Of a stretch of 64,000 bases of DNA, positions 1-9,500 are shown in pieces. Source of the stretch: Paraburkholderia domus (GTDB lineage: Bacteria; Pseudomonadota; Gammaproteobacteria; Burkholderiales; Burkholderiaceae). Numbering within the stretch: position 1 is the stretch's first letter; the number at the start of each line of letters is the position of its first letter. The translations under genes and the position numbers were made by a program. The stretch is from positions 248,001 through 312,000 of the forward strand of contig NZ_CAJNAT010000003.1 of NCBI RefSeq assembly GCF_905220705.1, read 5' to 3'. The notes under the pieces are model-generated. The model searched no databases, was not told where the DNA came from, and saw nothing but the letters and a program-made list of their open reading frames with translations.

Positions 1-690
1 CTGGCGTACCTCATCGGGCGAGCTGCTCCACAGCGAGCGAATCGCCACCACGCGCGGCTCCGGCGTGCGCATGCGCGCCACCCACGAGCTGAACTCGATC
101 TCGATACGCCAGCGCTCGCGAATCGTCGCGGTAAAACCCGCTGCTTCGAAGAGCGCGATCCATTCGTCAGCGCGGTAGTCGCGAATGTGCGAGCCGTCGC
201 GCAGCAATTCCACCGCCTGAATATGCGTGTCGAGCAGCGGATGATCGGCGCCGGCGATGTCGATGAACAGCACCTTGCCGCCCGGCTTCAACACGCGCCG
301 CACTTCGGCCAATGCATGCGGCACATCGTGCCAGTGATGCGCGCTCATCCGGCTGATGACCCAGTCGAACGAATCGTCTTCGAACGGCAGCGTTTCGGCG
401 GCGCCCTGTTGGGTACGGATGTTGGTGAGGCCGCGGTCCTTCGCGGCGCCAACGACCGTCTCCAGCATTTGCGGCGCGATGTCGTATGCCACCACTTCCT
501 TTGCGTGCGGCGCCACCGCGAAACTCGCGTGACCTGCACCGCAGCCCATATCGAGCACCGTCGCGTCCGGCGTCGCGGCGATCGATTCGGCCAGCGTCCG
601 CAGATCGGCGCCGGTGGCATGCGTCTGACTCGTCAAATACGCGGCGGCGGTCGAGCCGAAGGCGTCGGCGACTTGATCGTGGTGCTTCAT
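1..690 (-). CDS. SAM-dependent class I methyltransferase (partial, C-terminus beyond window)
   Basis: Reads leftwards from an ATG at 690 and runs off the window edge, so about 230 residues are visible. The SAM-binding motif I (VLDMGCGAGH) lies at residues 45-54, followed by an acidic strand end (VVAYD) and a LKPGGKVLFIDI motif. This is the UbiE/Methyltransf_11 type of small-molecule methyltransferase. The family is usually about 250-260 residues, so nearly all of it is present. Acceptor substrate cannot be read from sequence. It is divergent from the XRE-type regulator at 864, with 173 bp between, which suggests that regulator controls it. Family call firm, function unknown. Confidence 0.88.
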   Translation of the reverse strand, partial: MKHHDQVADAFGSTAAAYLTSQTHATGADLRTLAESIAATPDATVLDMGCGAGHASFAVAPHAKEVVAYDIAPQMLETVVGAAKDRGLTNIRTQQGAAETLPFEDDSFDWVISRMSAHHWHDVPHALAEVRRVLKPGGKVLFIDIAGADHPLLDTHIQAVELLRDGSHIRDYRADEWIALFEAAGFTATIRERWRIEIEFSSWVARMRTPEPRVVAIRSLWSSSPDEVRQ

Positions 691-710
691 GGAAGGCTCC
701 GGTTATTCAG

Positions 711-740
711 GCGGGGTTGGGCCGGGTTGGGCCGGGTTGG
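711..740. repeat. Three tandem copies of a 10-bp unit (GCCGGGTTGG)
   Basis: The first copy differs by one base (GCGGGGTTGG) and the next two are identical. The repeat starts 21 bp upstream of the methyltransferase ATG, in its 5' leader. It looks like a slippage-prone simple repeat. Confidence 0.8.
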
Positions 741-787
741 CCTGGACGGCGTTGCGCCGTTCCAGCCGTTACAATAGAGCCCGTCGT

Positions 788-819
788 GTACCAGTACAAG
801 TTAAGCAATTATTCTGGTA
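788..819. promoter_or_regulatory. Candidate operator between divergent methyltransferase and XRE regulator
   Basis: A short palindrome GTAC-CA-GTAC (788-797) contains TACCAG, which recurs inverted as CTGGTA at 814-819 after 19 bp. The segment is AT-rich compared with its surroundings and lies between the two divergent starts, where a regulator of both genes would bind. No convincing -35/-10 pair could be fixed. Assignment is inference. Confidence 0.35.
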
Positions 820-863
820 TCAATAACACCACCCCGCCCCCCTCCAAGCGCTGCCCAATCAGA

Positions 864-1676
864 ATGACCACGCCGTCCTCTGCCGACAACCCGCCGCCGC
901 TCGATGCCACGCCCGCCCGCGCGCTCGGCGATTTCATCCGCGCTCACCGCGAACGGCTCACGCCGCAAGCGCTCGGCCTGCCGCCCGGCCCGCGCCGCCG
1001 CACGCCCGGCTTGCGGCGCGAGGAAGTCGCGCAGCTATGCGGCGTGAGTCCGACCTGGTACACGTGGATCGAGCAGGGCCGCCCGGTCTCCGCCTCTGCT
1101 GAGGCGTTGGCGCGGATTGCTGTCGCACTTCAATTGTCGCGCGCCGAGCGGGCTTATCTGTTCGAGCTGGCCGCGCAGCGCGACCCGGCCGAGCCCGATC
1201 CGGCCGCCGCCGACGCGCCCGCCACCCTGCTCGAAACGGTGCAGCTCGTGAACGCTCCGGCTTACGTGCTTGACCGGCAGTGGAACGCGCTCGCCTGGAA
1301 CGCGCGCGCCGCCGACCTGTTCGTCGGCTGGCTGGATGGCAACCATGACCGCAATCTGCTGCGCTACACCTTCACCGAACCCGCGGCACGCGAGCTGATC
1401 GTCGACTGGGAAACGCGCGCGCGGCGCCTCGCCGCCGAATTCCGCGCCGACTCGATCCGTCATCTGAACGACGCCCCCACGCGCGGGCTGATCGACTCGC
1501 TCACCACGGCGAGCGATGCGTTCGCGCGCTTCTGGGCGTCGCAGGACGTCGGTGGCCGCGAAGGCGGCAGGCGCGAATTCAACCATCCGCGCGACGGCCG
1601 CATCGTCTACGACCAGATCACCTTCAAACCCGCGCATCGCGAGGATCTGAAGCTGGTGGTGCTGGTGCAGGAATAG
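864..1676 (+). CDS. XRE-family regulator with MmyB-like ligand-binding domain
   Basis: 270 residues from an ATG at 864. An N-terminal XRE helix-turn-helix with the typical [14 protein letters not shown]...YTWIEQGR run lies at about residues 50-75. The C-terminal half matches the MmyB-like ligand-binding domain ([18 protein letters not shown], then a Trp/Arg-rich part). Such proteins often regulate an adjacent divergent oxidoreductase or methyltransferase gene, which fits the methyltransferase ending at 690. The reading frame is open upstream to 486, but that part overlaps the divergent gene and has no sensible start. Ligand unknown. Confidence 0.88.
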   Translation: MTTPSSADNPPPLDATPARALGDFIRAHRERLTPQALGLPPGPRRRTPGLRREEVAQLCGVSPTWYTWIEQGRPVSASAEALARIAVALQLSRAERAYLFELAAQRDPAEPDPAAADAPATLLETVQLVNAPAYVLDRQWNALAWNARAADLFVGWLDGNHDRNLLRYTFTEPAARELIVDWETRARRLAAEFRADSIRHLNDAPTRGLIDSLTTASDAFARFWASQDVGGREGGRREFNHPRDGRIVYDQITFKPAHREDLKLVVLVQE

Positions 1677-1833
1677 CTGCGCGTTCCTGTACAGCCGCGG
1701 GCGGCCCGCGCCGAAGAGGCCGGCCGCCAGTGTTAAAATCCCTGTCTTTCGCTCGCTTCGCGGCTCAGCCCTCTGCACGCATGTGCAGTCCGCCATGCCG
1801 CCAGCCTCCTCACCTCGTTCAAAGCCCAACACC

Positions 1834-3240
1834 ATGACGTCCCAACTGCACAAAAAAGGCGAAGCCTGGTCGGCTCGCTTCTCGGAGCCGATGTCGGAGC
1901 TCGTCAAACGCTACACGTCGTCGGTTTTCTTCGACAAGCGTCTGGCGCTCGTCGATATCGAAGGGTCGCTCGCGCACGCCTCGATGCTGGCCGCGCAGAA
2001 GATCATCGCCGACGACGACCTCGCCGCGATCCAACGCGGCATGGCGCAGATCAAGGGTGAAATCGAGCGAGGCGAGTTCGAGTGGCAACTCGATCTGGAA
2101 GACGTCCACCTGAACATCGAGGCGCGCCTGACCGCGCTGATCGGCGACGCCGGCAAGCGCCTGCACACGGGCCGCTCGCGTAACGACCAGGTCGCGACCG
2201 ACATCCGCCTGTGGCTGCGCGGCGAAATCGACCGCATCGGCGGCCTGCTGACGGAATTGCGCACGGCCTTGCTCGACATGGCGGAGAAGAACGCGTCGAC
2301 CATCATGCCGGGCTTCACGCATTTGCAGGTGGCGCAGCCGGTCACGTTCGGCCATCACCTGATGGCTTACGTCGAAATGTTCTCTCGCGACGCCGAACGC
2401 ATGGTCGATTGCCGCAAGCGCGTGAATCGTCTGCCGCTGGGTGCAGCCGCGCTGGCCGGCACCAGCTATCCGATCGACCGTCATGCTGTGGCGAAGACGC
2501 TGGGCTTCGACGGCATCTGCGCGAACTCGCTGGACGCGGTGTCCGATCGTGATTTCGCCATCGAATTCACGGCAGCCTCCGCGCTGGTGATGACGCACGT
2601 GTCGCGCTTCTCCGAAGAACTCGTGCTGTGGATGAGCCCGCGCGTCGGCTTCATCGATCTGGCCGACCGTTTCTGCACGGGCTCGTCGATCATGCCGCAG
2701 AAGAAGAACCCGGACGTGCCGGAACTCGCGCGCGGCAAGACGGGCCGCGTGAACGGCCATCTGATCGCCCTGCTGACGTTGATGAAAGGCCAGCCGCTCG
2801 CGTACAACAAGGACAATCAGGAAGACAAGGAGCCGCTGTTCGACACGGTCGATACGGTGGCGGACACGCTGCGCATCTTCGCTGAAATGGTCGCTGGCAT
2901 CTCGGTGAAGCCGCAAGCCATGCGCGACGCCGCGTTGCAAGGTTTCTCCACGGCAACCGACCTCGCCGACTACCTGGTCAAGCGCGGCCTGCCGTTCCGC
3001 GACGCGCACGAAGCCGTGGCGCTGGCGGTTCGCGTGTGCGCCGATCGCGGCTGCGATCTGGCGGACCTGACGCTGGAAGAAATGCGTAAGGAACTGCCGA
3101 ACGTCGCGCATCTGATCGGCGAGGACGTGTTCTCGTATCTGACGCTCGAAGGTTCGGTGGCAAGCCGCAACCATCCGGGCGGCACGGCGCCCGAGCAGGT
3201 GCTCGCCGCGGTCAAGGCTGCACGGGAAGCGTTGAAGTAA
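1834..3240 (+). CDS. argH: Argininosuccinate lyase
   Basis: Last step of arginine biosynthesis: cleaves argininosuccinate to arginine and fumarate in the cytoplasm. 468 residues from an ATG at 1834; an upstream GTG at 1783 would add 17 residues foreign to the family. Fumarase/aspartase superfamily signature [12 protein letters not shown] (residues about 286-297) is present, as are the HTGRSRNDQ and TGRVNGHL blocks. It stands alone, not in an arginine operon, and is followed by a strong terminator at 3326. Confidence 0.97.
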   Translation: MTSQLHKKGEAWSARFSEPMSELVKRYTSSVFFDKRLALVDIEGSLAHASMLAAQKIIADDDLAAIQRGMAQIKGEIERGEFEWQLDLEDVHLNIEARLTALIGDAGKRLHTGRSRNDQVATDIRLWLRGEIDRIGGLLTELRTALLDMAEKNASTIMPGFTHLQVAQPVTFGHHLMAYVEMFSRDAERMVDCRKRVNRLPLGAAALAGTSYPIDRHAVAKTLGFDGICANSLDAVSDRDFAIEFTAASALVMTHVSRFSEELVLWMSPRVGFIDLADRFCTGSSIMPQKKNPDVPELARGKTGRVNGHLIALLTLMKGQPLAYNKDNQEDKEPLFDTVDTVADTLRIFAEMVAGISVKPQAMRDAALQGFSTATDLADYLVKRGLPFRDAHEAVALAVRVCADRGCDLADLTLEEMRKELPNVAHLIGEDVFSYLTLEGSVASRNHPGGTAPEQVLAAVKAAREALK

Positions 3241-3325
3241 GGTAGTGCCCGGCGCGCGTTAGCGCGTCCGGCAACGTGTGCGTTACCGCAGGCGTCATTG
3301 CTGGTAATAAGCGGCACGCGAAAAG

Positions 3326-3357
3326 AAAGGCGAACTCTTCGACGGGTTCGCCTTTTT
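3326..3357 (+). terminator. Rho-independent terminator of argH
   Basis: A 10-bp perfect stem (AAAGGCGAAC / GTTCGCCTTT, 3326-3335 and 3346-3355) with a 10-nt loop, running into a T-tract. Confidence 0.85.
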
Positions 3358-3402
3358 CGTTTTCGTGGCCGGATTGATTGATTGCGCAAGGCATCGCGCA
3401 CC

Positions 3403-3428
3403 AAAAGAAAGCCCGCGCGAAGCGGGCT
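3403..3428 (-). terminator. Rho-independent terminator downstream of the NRPS gene
   Basis: Read on the minus strand: stem AGCCCGC / GCGGGCT (3422-3428 and 3410-3416), a 5-nt loop, then TTTCTTTT. It lies about 170 nt after the NRPS stop codon. Confidence 0.75.
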
Positions 3429-3597
3429 AAATGAAAGACTTCCACCGATGCCTCTCGAAAGAGGCCATCGAAGTGTAGGCGTGTTTTGGCCGCGGACCAA
3501 TCCGGTCATATTTCGGCCTATTACAAGCGTGCAATCGGTCGGCGCGCAAGCGGAACCGCCGATGCACCGCCAGTCACCCCCGCACCTGCACCGCGCT

Positions 3598-6500
3598 TTA
3601 CAACGCCGCCGTCTCCGATACCGGCTCAAGAAAGCCCGCAGCGCGCAGATAGCCGACGTAGAGCCTGACCAGCGCATCGTAGTCGACGGTCAGATCCACG
3701 CCGTATCTTGCCAGCGCCGTCACCGTGCCGATCTGTTCGATCGGCAACGGCGCGGCGGACAGGTCACCGGTATAAAAGTCGCGAATCAGCGCCAGGCCGT
3801 TCGACGGCTCGAGATCCGCCAACCGCCGTTGCCACTCGGCCGCTGTCTGCGGATCGGCGCGCAAACCGCAGGCAGCAAGCGCCGCGAACCACTGCCGCTG
3901 GGTGAGCGCGAGTGGGTTGTTCAGATTCACCACCCATATTCCGCTACGCGGATGCAACGCCACCGCCGTCACCGCGCTCGCGAGCAGATCGACCGGCAGC
4001 ATCTCGACCTCCCGCGCCGTTTCCGGATATGCGCCCAGCTGCAGGCAGCCCTTGTTGAACAGCCAGAAATGGTTGTGCGCGAAGTTGCTGAAGCCAGTGC
4101 GGCTGTCGCCGGTGATATTGCCCGGCCGCGCGACGACCGCCGGTAAGCCGAAGCGGCGCGCGCACGCCGCGACCCGTTGTTCGCCGACCCACTTCGTCAG
4201 CAGATAGCCGTTGTCCAGCAGCGGACGCGCGTTGCTCACGTGCTCGTCGATGCGCTCGGCGCCCGCCAGCATCTCGCCGACCGACAGCGTCGAGATGAAA
4301 CAGAACGGCTTTTGCCGCTGCGTCAGCGCGAGCCGCAGCAAGGTTTCGGTGCCGCCGACGTTCGCGCGCTTCATCTCCTCATAGCTATGCAGGTGATGCA
4401 CGAATGCGCCGCAATGCAGGATCGCGTCGACCTCCGCGGCGAGTTGCAGCCAGCGCACCGAGTCAAGTCCAAGCTGCGGCGCAGCAAGATCGGTGGGGAT
4501 CACCTCGACTCGGCTGAAGTCGATCGCAAGGCCCGCCGCGCGTGCCTTGTCCTGCAACACGGCGAGCCCCGCCGCCGCGCTCGCACAGCGTTGCAGGCAC
4601 ACTACCTTGTCCAGCCGGACGCATAGCGCGTGCAGGAGGTAAATGCCGAGGAAGCCGCTCGCGCCGGTCAACAGCATCGTGCGGATCGACGCTGCTTCAG
4701 CGCCGCCAGCCAACGCCGGCGCGGCGTGTTCGATAGCGAACGGCTCTGCCGCATCCGCGAGCGCGCGCTCGATCATGTCCTCGTGACCGCCATCCGCAAG
4801 CGCCGCGATGGTGGGAGAGCGATAGAACGCAGCCATCTGGAACTCGATGCCGAGCGAATCGCGCAATTGCCCCTGCATTCGCACGGCCAGAATCGAGTTG
4901 CCGCCGAGCCGGAAAAAGCTGTCGTCGCGGCCGATGCCGGAGGCACGCAGCAGCCTCTGCCAGATCTCAGCGATGCGTTGCTCAACGCCCTCGCGCGGCG
5001 GCGTGCCGCTTGCACGCGACGGTGCCGGCAAGGCCTTGCGATCGTGTTTGCCGTTCGGCGAAGCAGGGAGCGCGTCGAGCCTGATAAAACACGCGGGCAC
5101 CATGTAGTCGGGAAGCGCCTGCGCAACATGACGGCGCAGCGCGTCCTCGTCAAGCGCGGCGCCGCTCGCGCCCGGCCCGGCAACGTAATACGCGGCCAGA
5201 TAGCGCGCCTCGCCCTCGCCCCACACGCGGCATGCAGCATGCGCGACGCCCGGCGCGGCCGCGATGCAATTCTCGATCTCGCCGAGTTCGATGCGAAAAC
5301 CGCGCAGCTTGATCTGCGCGTCGTTGCGGCCGAAGTATTCGATCGTGCCATCGGCAAGAAAACGGCCGAGGTCGCCGGTGCGATACATCAACGCGTATGG
5401 CGCATCCCGAAACGGATCGACCACGAAGCGCTCCATCGTCATGGCCGACTGATTGATATAGCCACGCGCCAGATTTTCACCGCCGATGTAGATTTCCCCG
5501 ACCGTACCGAGTGGCGCCAGTTGCCGCTGGGCATTCAGCAGATAGAGCCGGTAGCCCGGCAGCGGCTTGCCGATGATACGGCTCGGCCCGCCCGGCAGCA
5601 CTTGCCCGCACGAGGCCATCACCGTGATCTCGGTCGGTCCGTACAGACTGAACAGTTGCGTGTGTTCGCTCCACCAGGCAGCGCTCGGTTCGTCCAGCGT
5701 ATCGCCGCCGAAGCCGAGCAGTTGCAGATCGGGCAGTGGCTCGCGCGGCAAGCTCTGCACCACCACGGGTGCAAGCGAGGTGTGCGTGACGCGCTCCGCC
5801 TTCAGCAACCTGTGCAGGAGCAGCGGATCGCGGCGCGCCTCCTCCGGCAGCACGATAAGCGTGCCGCCGTGCAGCAGCGCGAGGAACAGATCGAGCACGC
5901 TCGCGTCGAAATTGGTGGATGCCGCCAGGGTGCTGACAGCGCCCGGCGCATAGCCGAGCGCGCGGCTCGCGCCGGCCACCATCCGCACGACGCTATGGTG
6001 TTCGACCAGTACCCCCTTCGGCTTGCCGGTCGAGCCCGACGTGTGGATCACATAGGCGAGCGCCTCGGGGCCGACAACTTGCGGCCGGCGCACCTGCCCG
6101 ACCTGCTTGCCGGCCTGCTTGCCGGCCTCCTTCTCGACGTCAGTCTCCGCCAGAGCCCCCGTCCCCGCCTGAGTGTGCGGCGTCCCCTTCGCCAGCACCG
6201 CCGGGTCGATCTTGCGCAATTCGCCGAGGCCCGCGGCCTCCAGCGCGCGACGGCTCGGCTCATCGGCGAGCACCGTATCGACCGAGCAGTTTTCGACGAA
6301 ATAGCGCAAGCGCTCGGCGGGATAGGCCGGGTCGAGCGGCACATACGCGCAACCCGCTTTGAGCACGCCCAGCACGCTCGCCACCAGCAGGACGCTCTTC
6401 TGCATGCTCAAGCCGATGCGTGCACCGGGCGGCACACAGGCTGACACGCCACGGGCGATGGCATCGCTGAGCGCATCGAGTTCGCGATAACTGAGCTGCT

Positions 6501-9500
6501 GCTCGCCGCAGCGCACGGCAACGCGCGACGCGTGCGCCGCCACCACCTCGGCGAAACGCGCGGGGATCGACTGCGGTGCATCCGCCAGAGGGTCGCCGCA
6601 GGCGAAACTCAGACACTGCGCATGTTGCGCGTCGCTCAGCCAGGCGAGCTCGCCGACCGCCGCATCAGGCTGGTGAGCCGCGGCGTCGCACAGCGTCATG
6701 AACACCTCGGCCATCCGCTCGACCGAGGCCGCGTGCAGCACCGAGCTGTCGTATTCGAAGCGCCCGTCCAGACCGCCATCGGGCCGCAAATAGAAAATCG
6801 CCGACAGGTCCGCTTTCGAGGTCAGCGGAGGACGTTCCTCGGCGTGATAATCCGCCTCGCCGATGGGGCCATTCAGTTCGATGCCGTTCTGCAAACTGAA
6901 AATCGCGTTCAGCGCACCAAGCTCGCTGTTATCGGTGTCGTAAGGCGTGGCGAGCAGATGATCGCGATCGTCGAGCATCTGGCGTTGCACCGCCTGCGCC
7001 AGCTCGCCGAAGCCTTGCCGCGTGTCGATGCGTTGCACCAGCACCACCATCGAGACGAACATGCCGTAGATCCCCTCGGTCCCCGGGACATCGCGGCCCG
7101 CATACGGATACGCGCATGCCAGTTGCTGCTGGCCGCTTACGCGCCATAGCCATACAAGGTACAGCGCAAACAGCACGGGCGGCAAAGTCATGTCGTGCGC
7201 CTCGGCAATCTGCTTCAGGCGCCGCATCTGGGCGGACCGCACATGCAGCGCCAAAGAGCGGTTCGCGTTGGGCTCGCGCTGCAGTGCGTCGAACGGCAAT
7301 TCGGTGCGCAAGGCAACGGCGTCGAGTTTGCGCATCCAGTAGTCGCGCGCGGCAGCAAAGCGCGGCGACGACGCCACTTGCGGCGCCCAATGCCCGTAGT
7401 CGAACCACGAGAGCCGCGCGCCTGAAACCGGTTTGCCTTCGTAGCGCGACGTCAGTTCGTCCAGCAACAGCTTGAACGACCAGCCGTCGAAAATCGCGTG
7501 ATGAATGCAGAGCAGCAAGGTGGTGCGGTTCTCTTGCGGGGACAAGAGCAGTTGTGCGCGCCACAACGGCGCACAGTCGAGCGGCAAACGCAGCGCGCGC
7601 ATGGCATCGGCGCGCGCGTCGATTGCACCGGCATCGCAGCTTTCTAGCGGAATGCTCGAATCCGTCGGCATAGCGGCCGTGCCAGGCAGCACCAGCAATT
7701 GTCCACCGCGTTCAACGAAGCTCGCGTTGAAGATCGGGTTGTGCGCGAGCACGGCGACGAGCGCCTGGTGCAAGCGCAACGGATTCGCTGCGCCGCCGAA
7801 GTCCACCCGCATCACGATGTTGTACGCGTTATCGCCAGGCTTGCCGAGCGCGCGGGTGTGCATCATCCGCACGAGCCGGCTTGCCACGGGCGCGGGCATG
7901 GGCGCGCCAGGTTGCACGACGAGCGGCGGCAGCGCGGCACCTTGCTCGACACTCTGCCGCGCCCTTGCGCAGAAGGCGTCGAACTGCGGATGCTCGAACA
8001 GCGTCTTCAGCTTGACCGGCGCGGACAAGCTCGCGCTGACACGGTTGCATACGAGCGTGGCGAGCAGCGAGTGCCCGCCCAACTGGAAGAAGTGGCTGTG
8101 CTCGCCGACACTCTCGAGCGGCACGCCCAGCACCTCCGACCAGATCGCTTGAACCGCCAGCTCGAAGGCGTCGAAAGCGCGGCTCGCGGGGTCAGCCGGA
8201 CCGGCTTGCGGTGCCGGCAATTTGCTGCGGTCGATCTTGCCGTTCAGCGTCAGCGGCAGCGCCTCGATCTGCAGCAGGAACGCCGGCACCATGTAATGCG
8301 CGAGACGTTGCGCAAGCCGGCTTCGCAGCACCGCCGGCTCCAGCGCCGCACCCACGTACCAGGCCACCAGCGCCGTGCCGCCCTGCCGCTCGCACGTGCC
8401 GACATAGGCGCTGCGGACCTCCGGCTGCTCGACGATGCTGGCCTCGATCTCGCCGAGTTCGATGCGGTAGCCACGAATCTTCACCTGAAAATCGCTGCGG
8501 CCAAGAAACTCGATCGCGCCATCCGGCTGGAAACGGCCGAGATCGCCGGAACGGTAGAGACGACCGGGGCCGAACGGATTCACCCTGAACTTCTGCCCGG
8601 TCAGTTCGGGCCGCAGCAGATAGCCGCGCGAAACAGCCGCGCCACCGATGCAGATCTCGCCGATCCCCCCGAGCGGCACCGCTTCACCCTCCTCGTCGAG
8701 CAAATGGATCTGGTAGCCGGGCAGCGGATGGCCCAGTTGATTGGCCGGCTTGTCGCCGTCGAAGGTGTTTTCGGTCGCCATCACGGTGGTCTCGGTCGGC
8801 CCGTAGATGTTCGACAGGCGCAGCATGCCGGACCAGAAGCGGATCGTCTCGTCATCACTTGCTTCACCGCCACACAAAACCGTCTCCAGATACGGCAGCG
8901 CGCGTCGTGGCAGCAGCTTGAGAATCGCCGGCGGCAAGAACGCATGCGTGATGCGTTCGGCGTTGAGAAAACCGAACAGCGCATCGGCGTCGGTGCGCAC
9001 CGCTTCGGGCGCGACGATCAGGTGGCCGCCGTGCGTCAACGGATTGAAGATCTCCAGCACACTTGCGTCGAAATTGACGGATGCGAACTGTAGCCAGCGC
9101 GTGCTTGCATCACGCCGATAGCGGCCCGTCAGCGAGGCGATCAGGTGCGCAAGCATGCCACGCTCGATGACGACACCCTTCGGTTTGCCCGTTGTGCCGG
9201 AGGTGTAAATCACGTAAGCGGTGCGCTGTGGATCTGCCGGCGCAACGTGCGCCGTGATCGCCCCGGCCGCAGGGCCTTTCAACAGATCCTCGATCCGGTG
9301 CAGCGCGCAATCGGCCAGCGCGCTCAAACGCTCGTGCGTCGCCGCATCGACAATCACCGTTCGCAGTTGCGCATCCTTGACGATGTAGCGCAAGCGCTCA
9401 TCGGGCATCTGCGGATCGAGCGGCAAATAGCCAGCGCCAATGGCGTGCACGCCGAGCATTGCCGGCACGATGCGCGCACCGCGCGAGATGCAAATGCCGA

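Noticed and set aside
3598..3700. Thioesterase domain at the end of the NRPS
   Set aside because: The terminal domain has a Rossmann GASGFLG and a YLLTK motif, not the GxSxG of a thioesterase.
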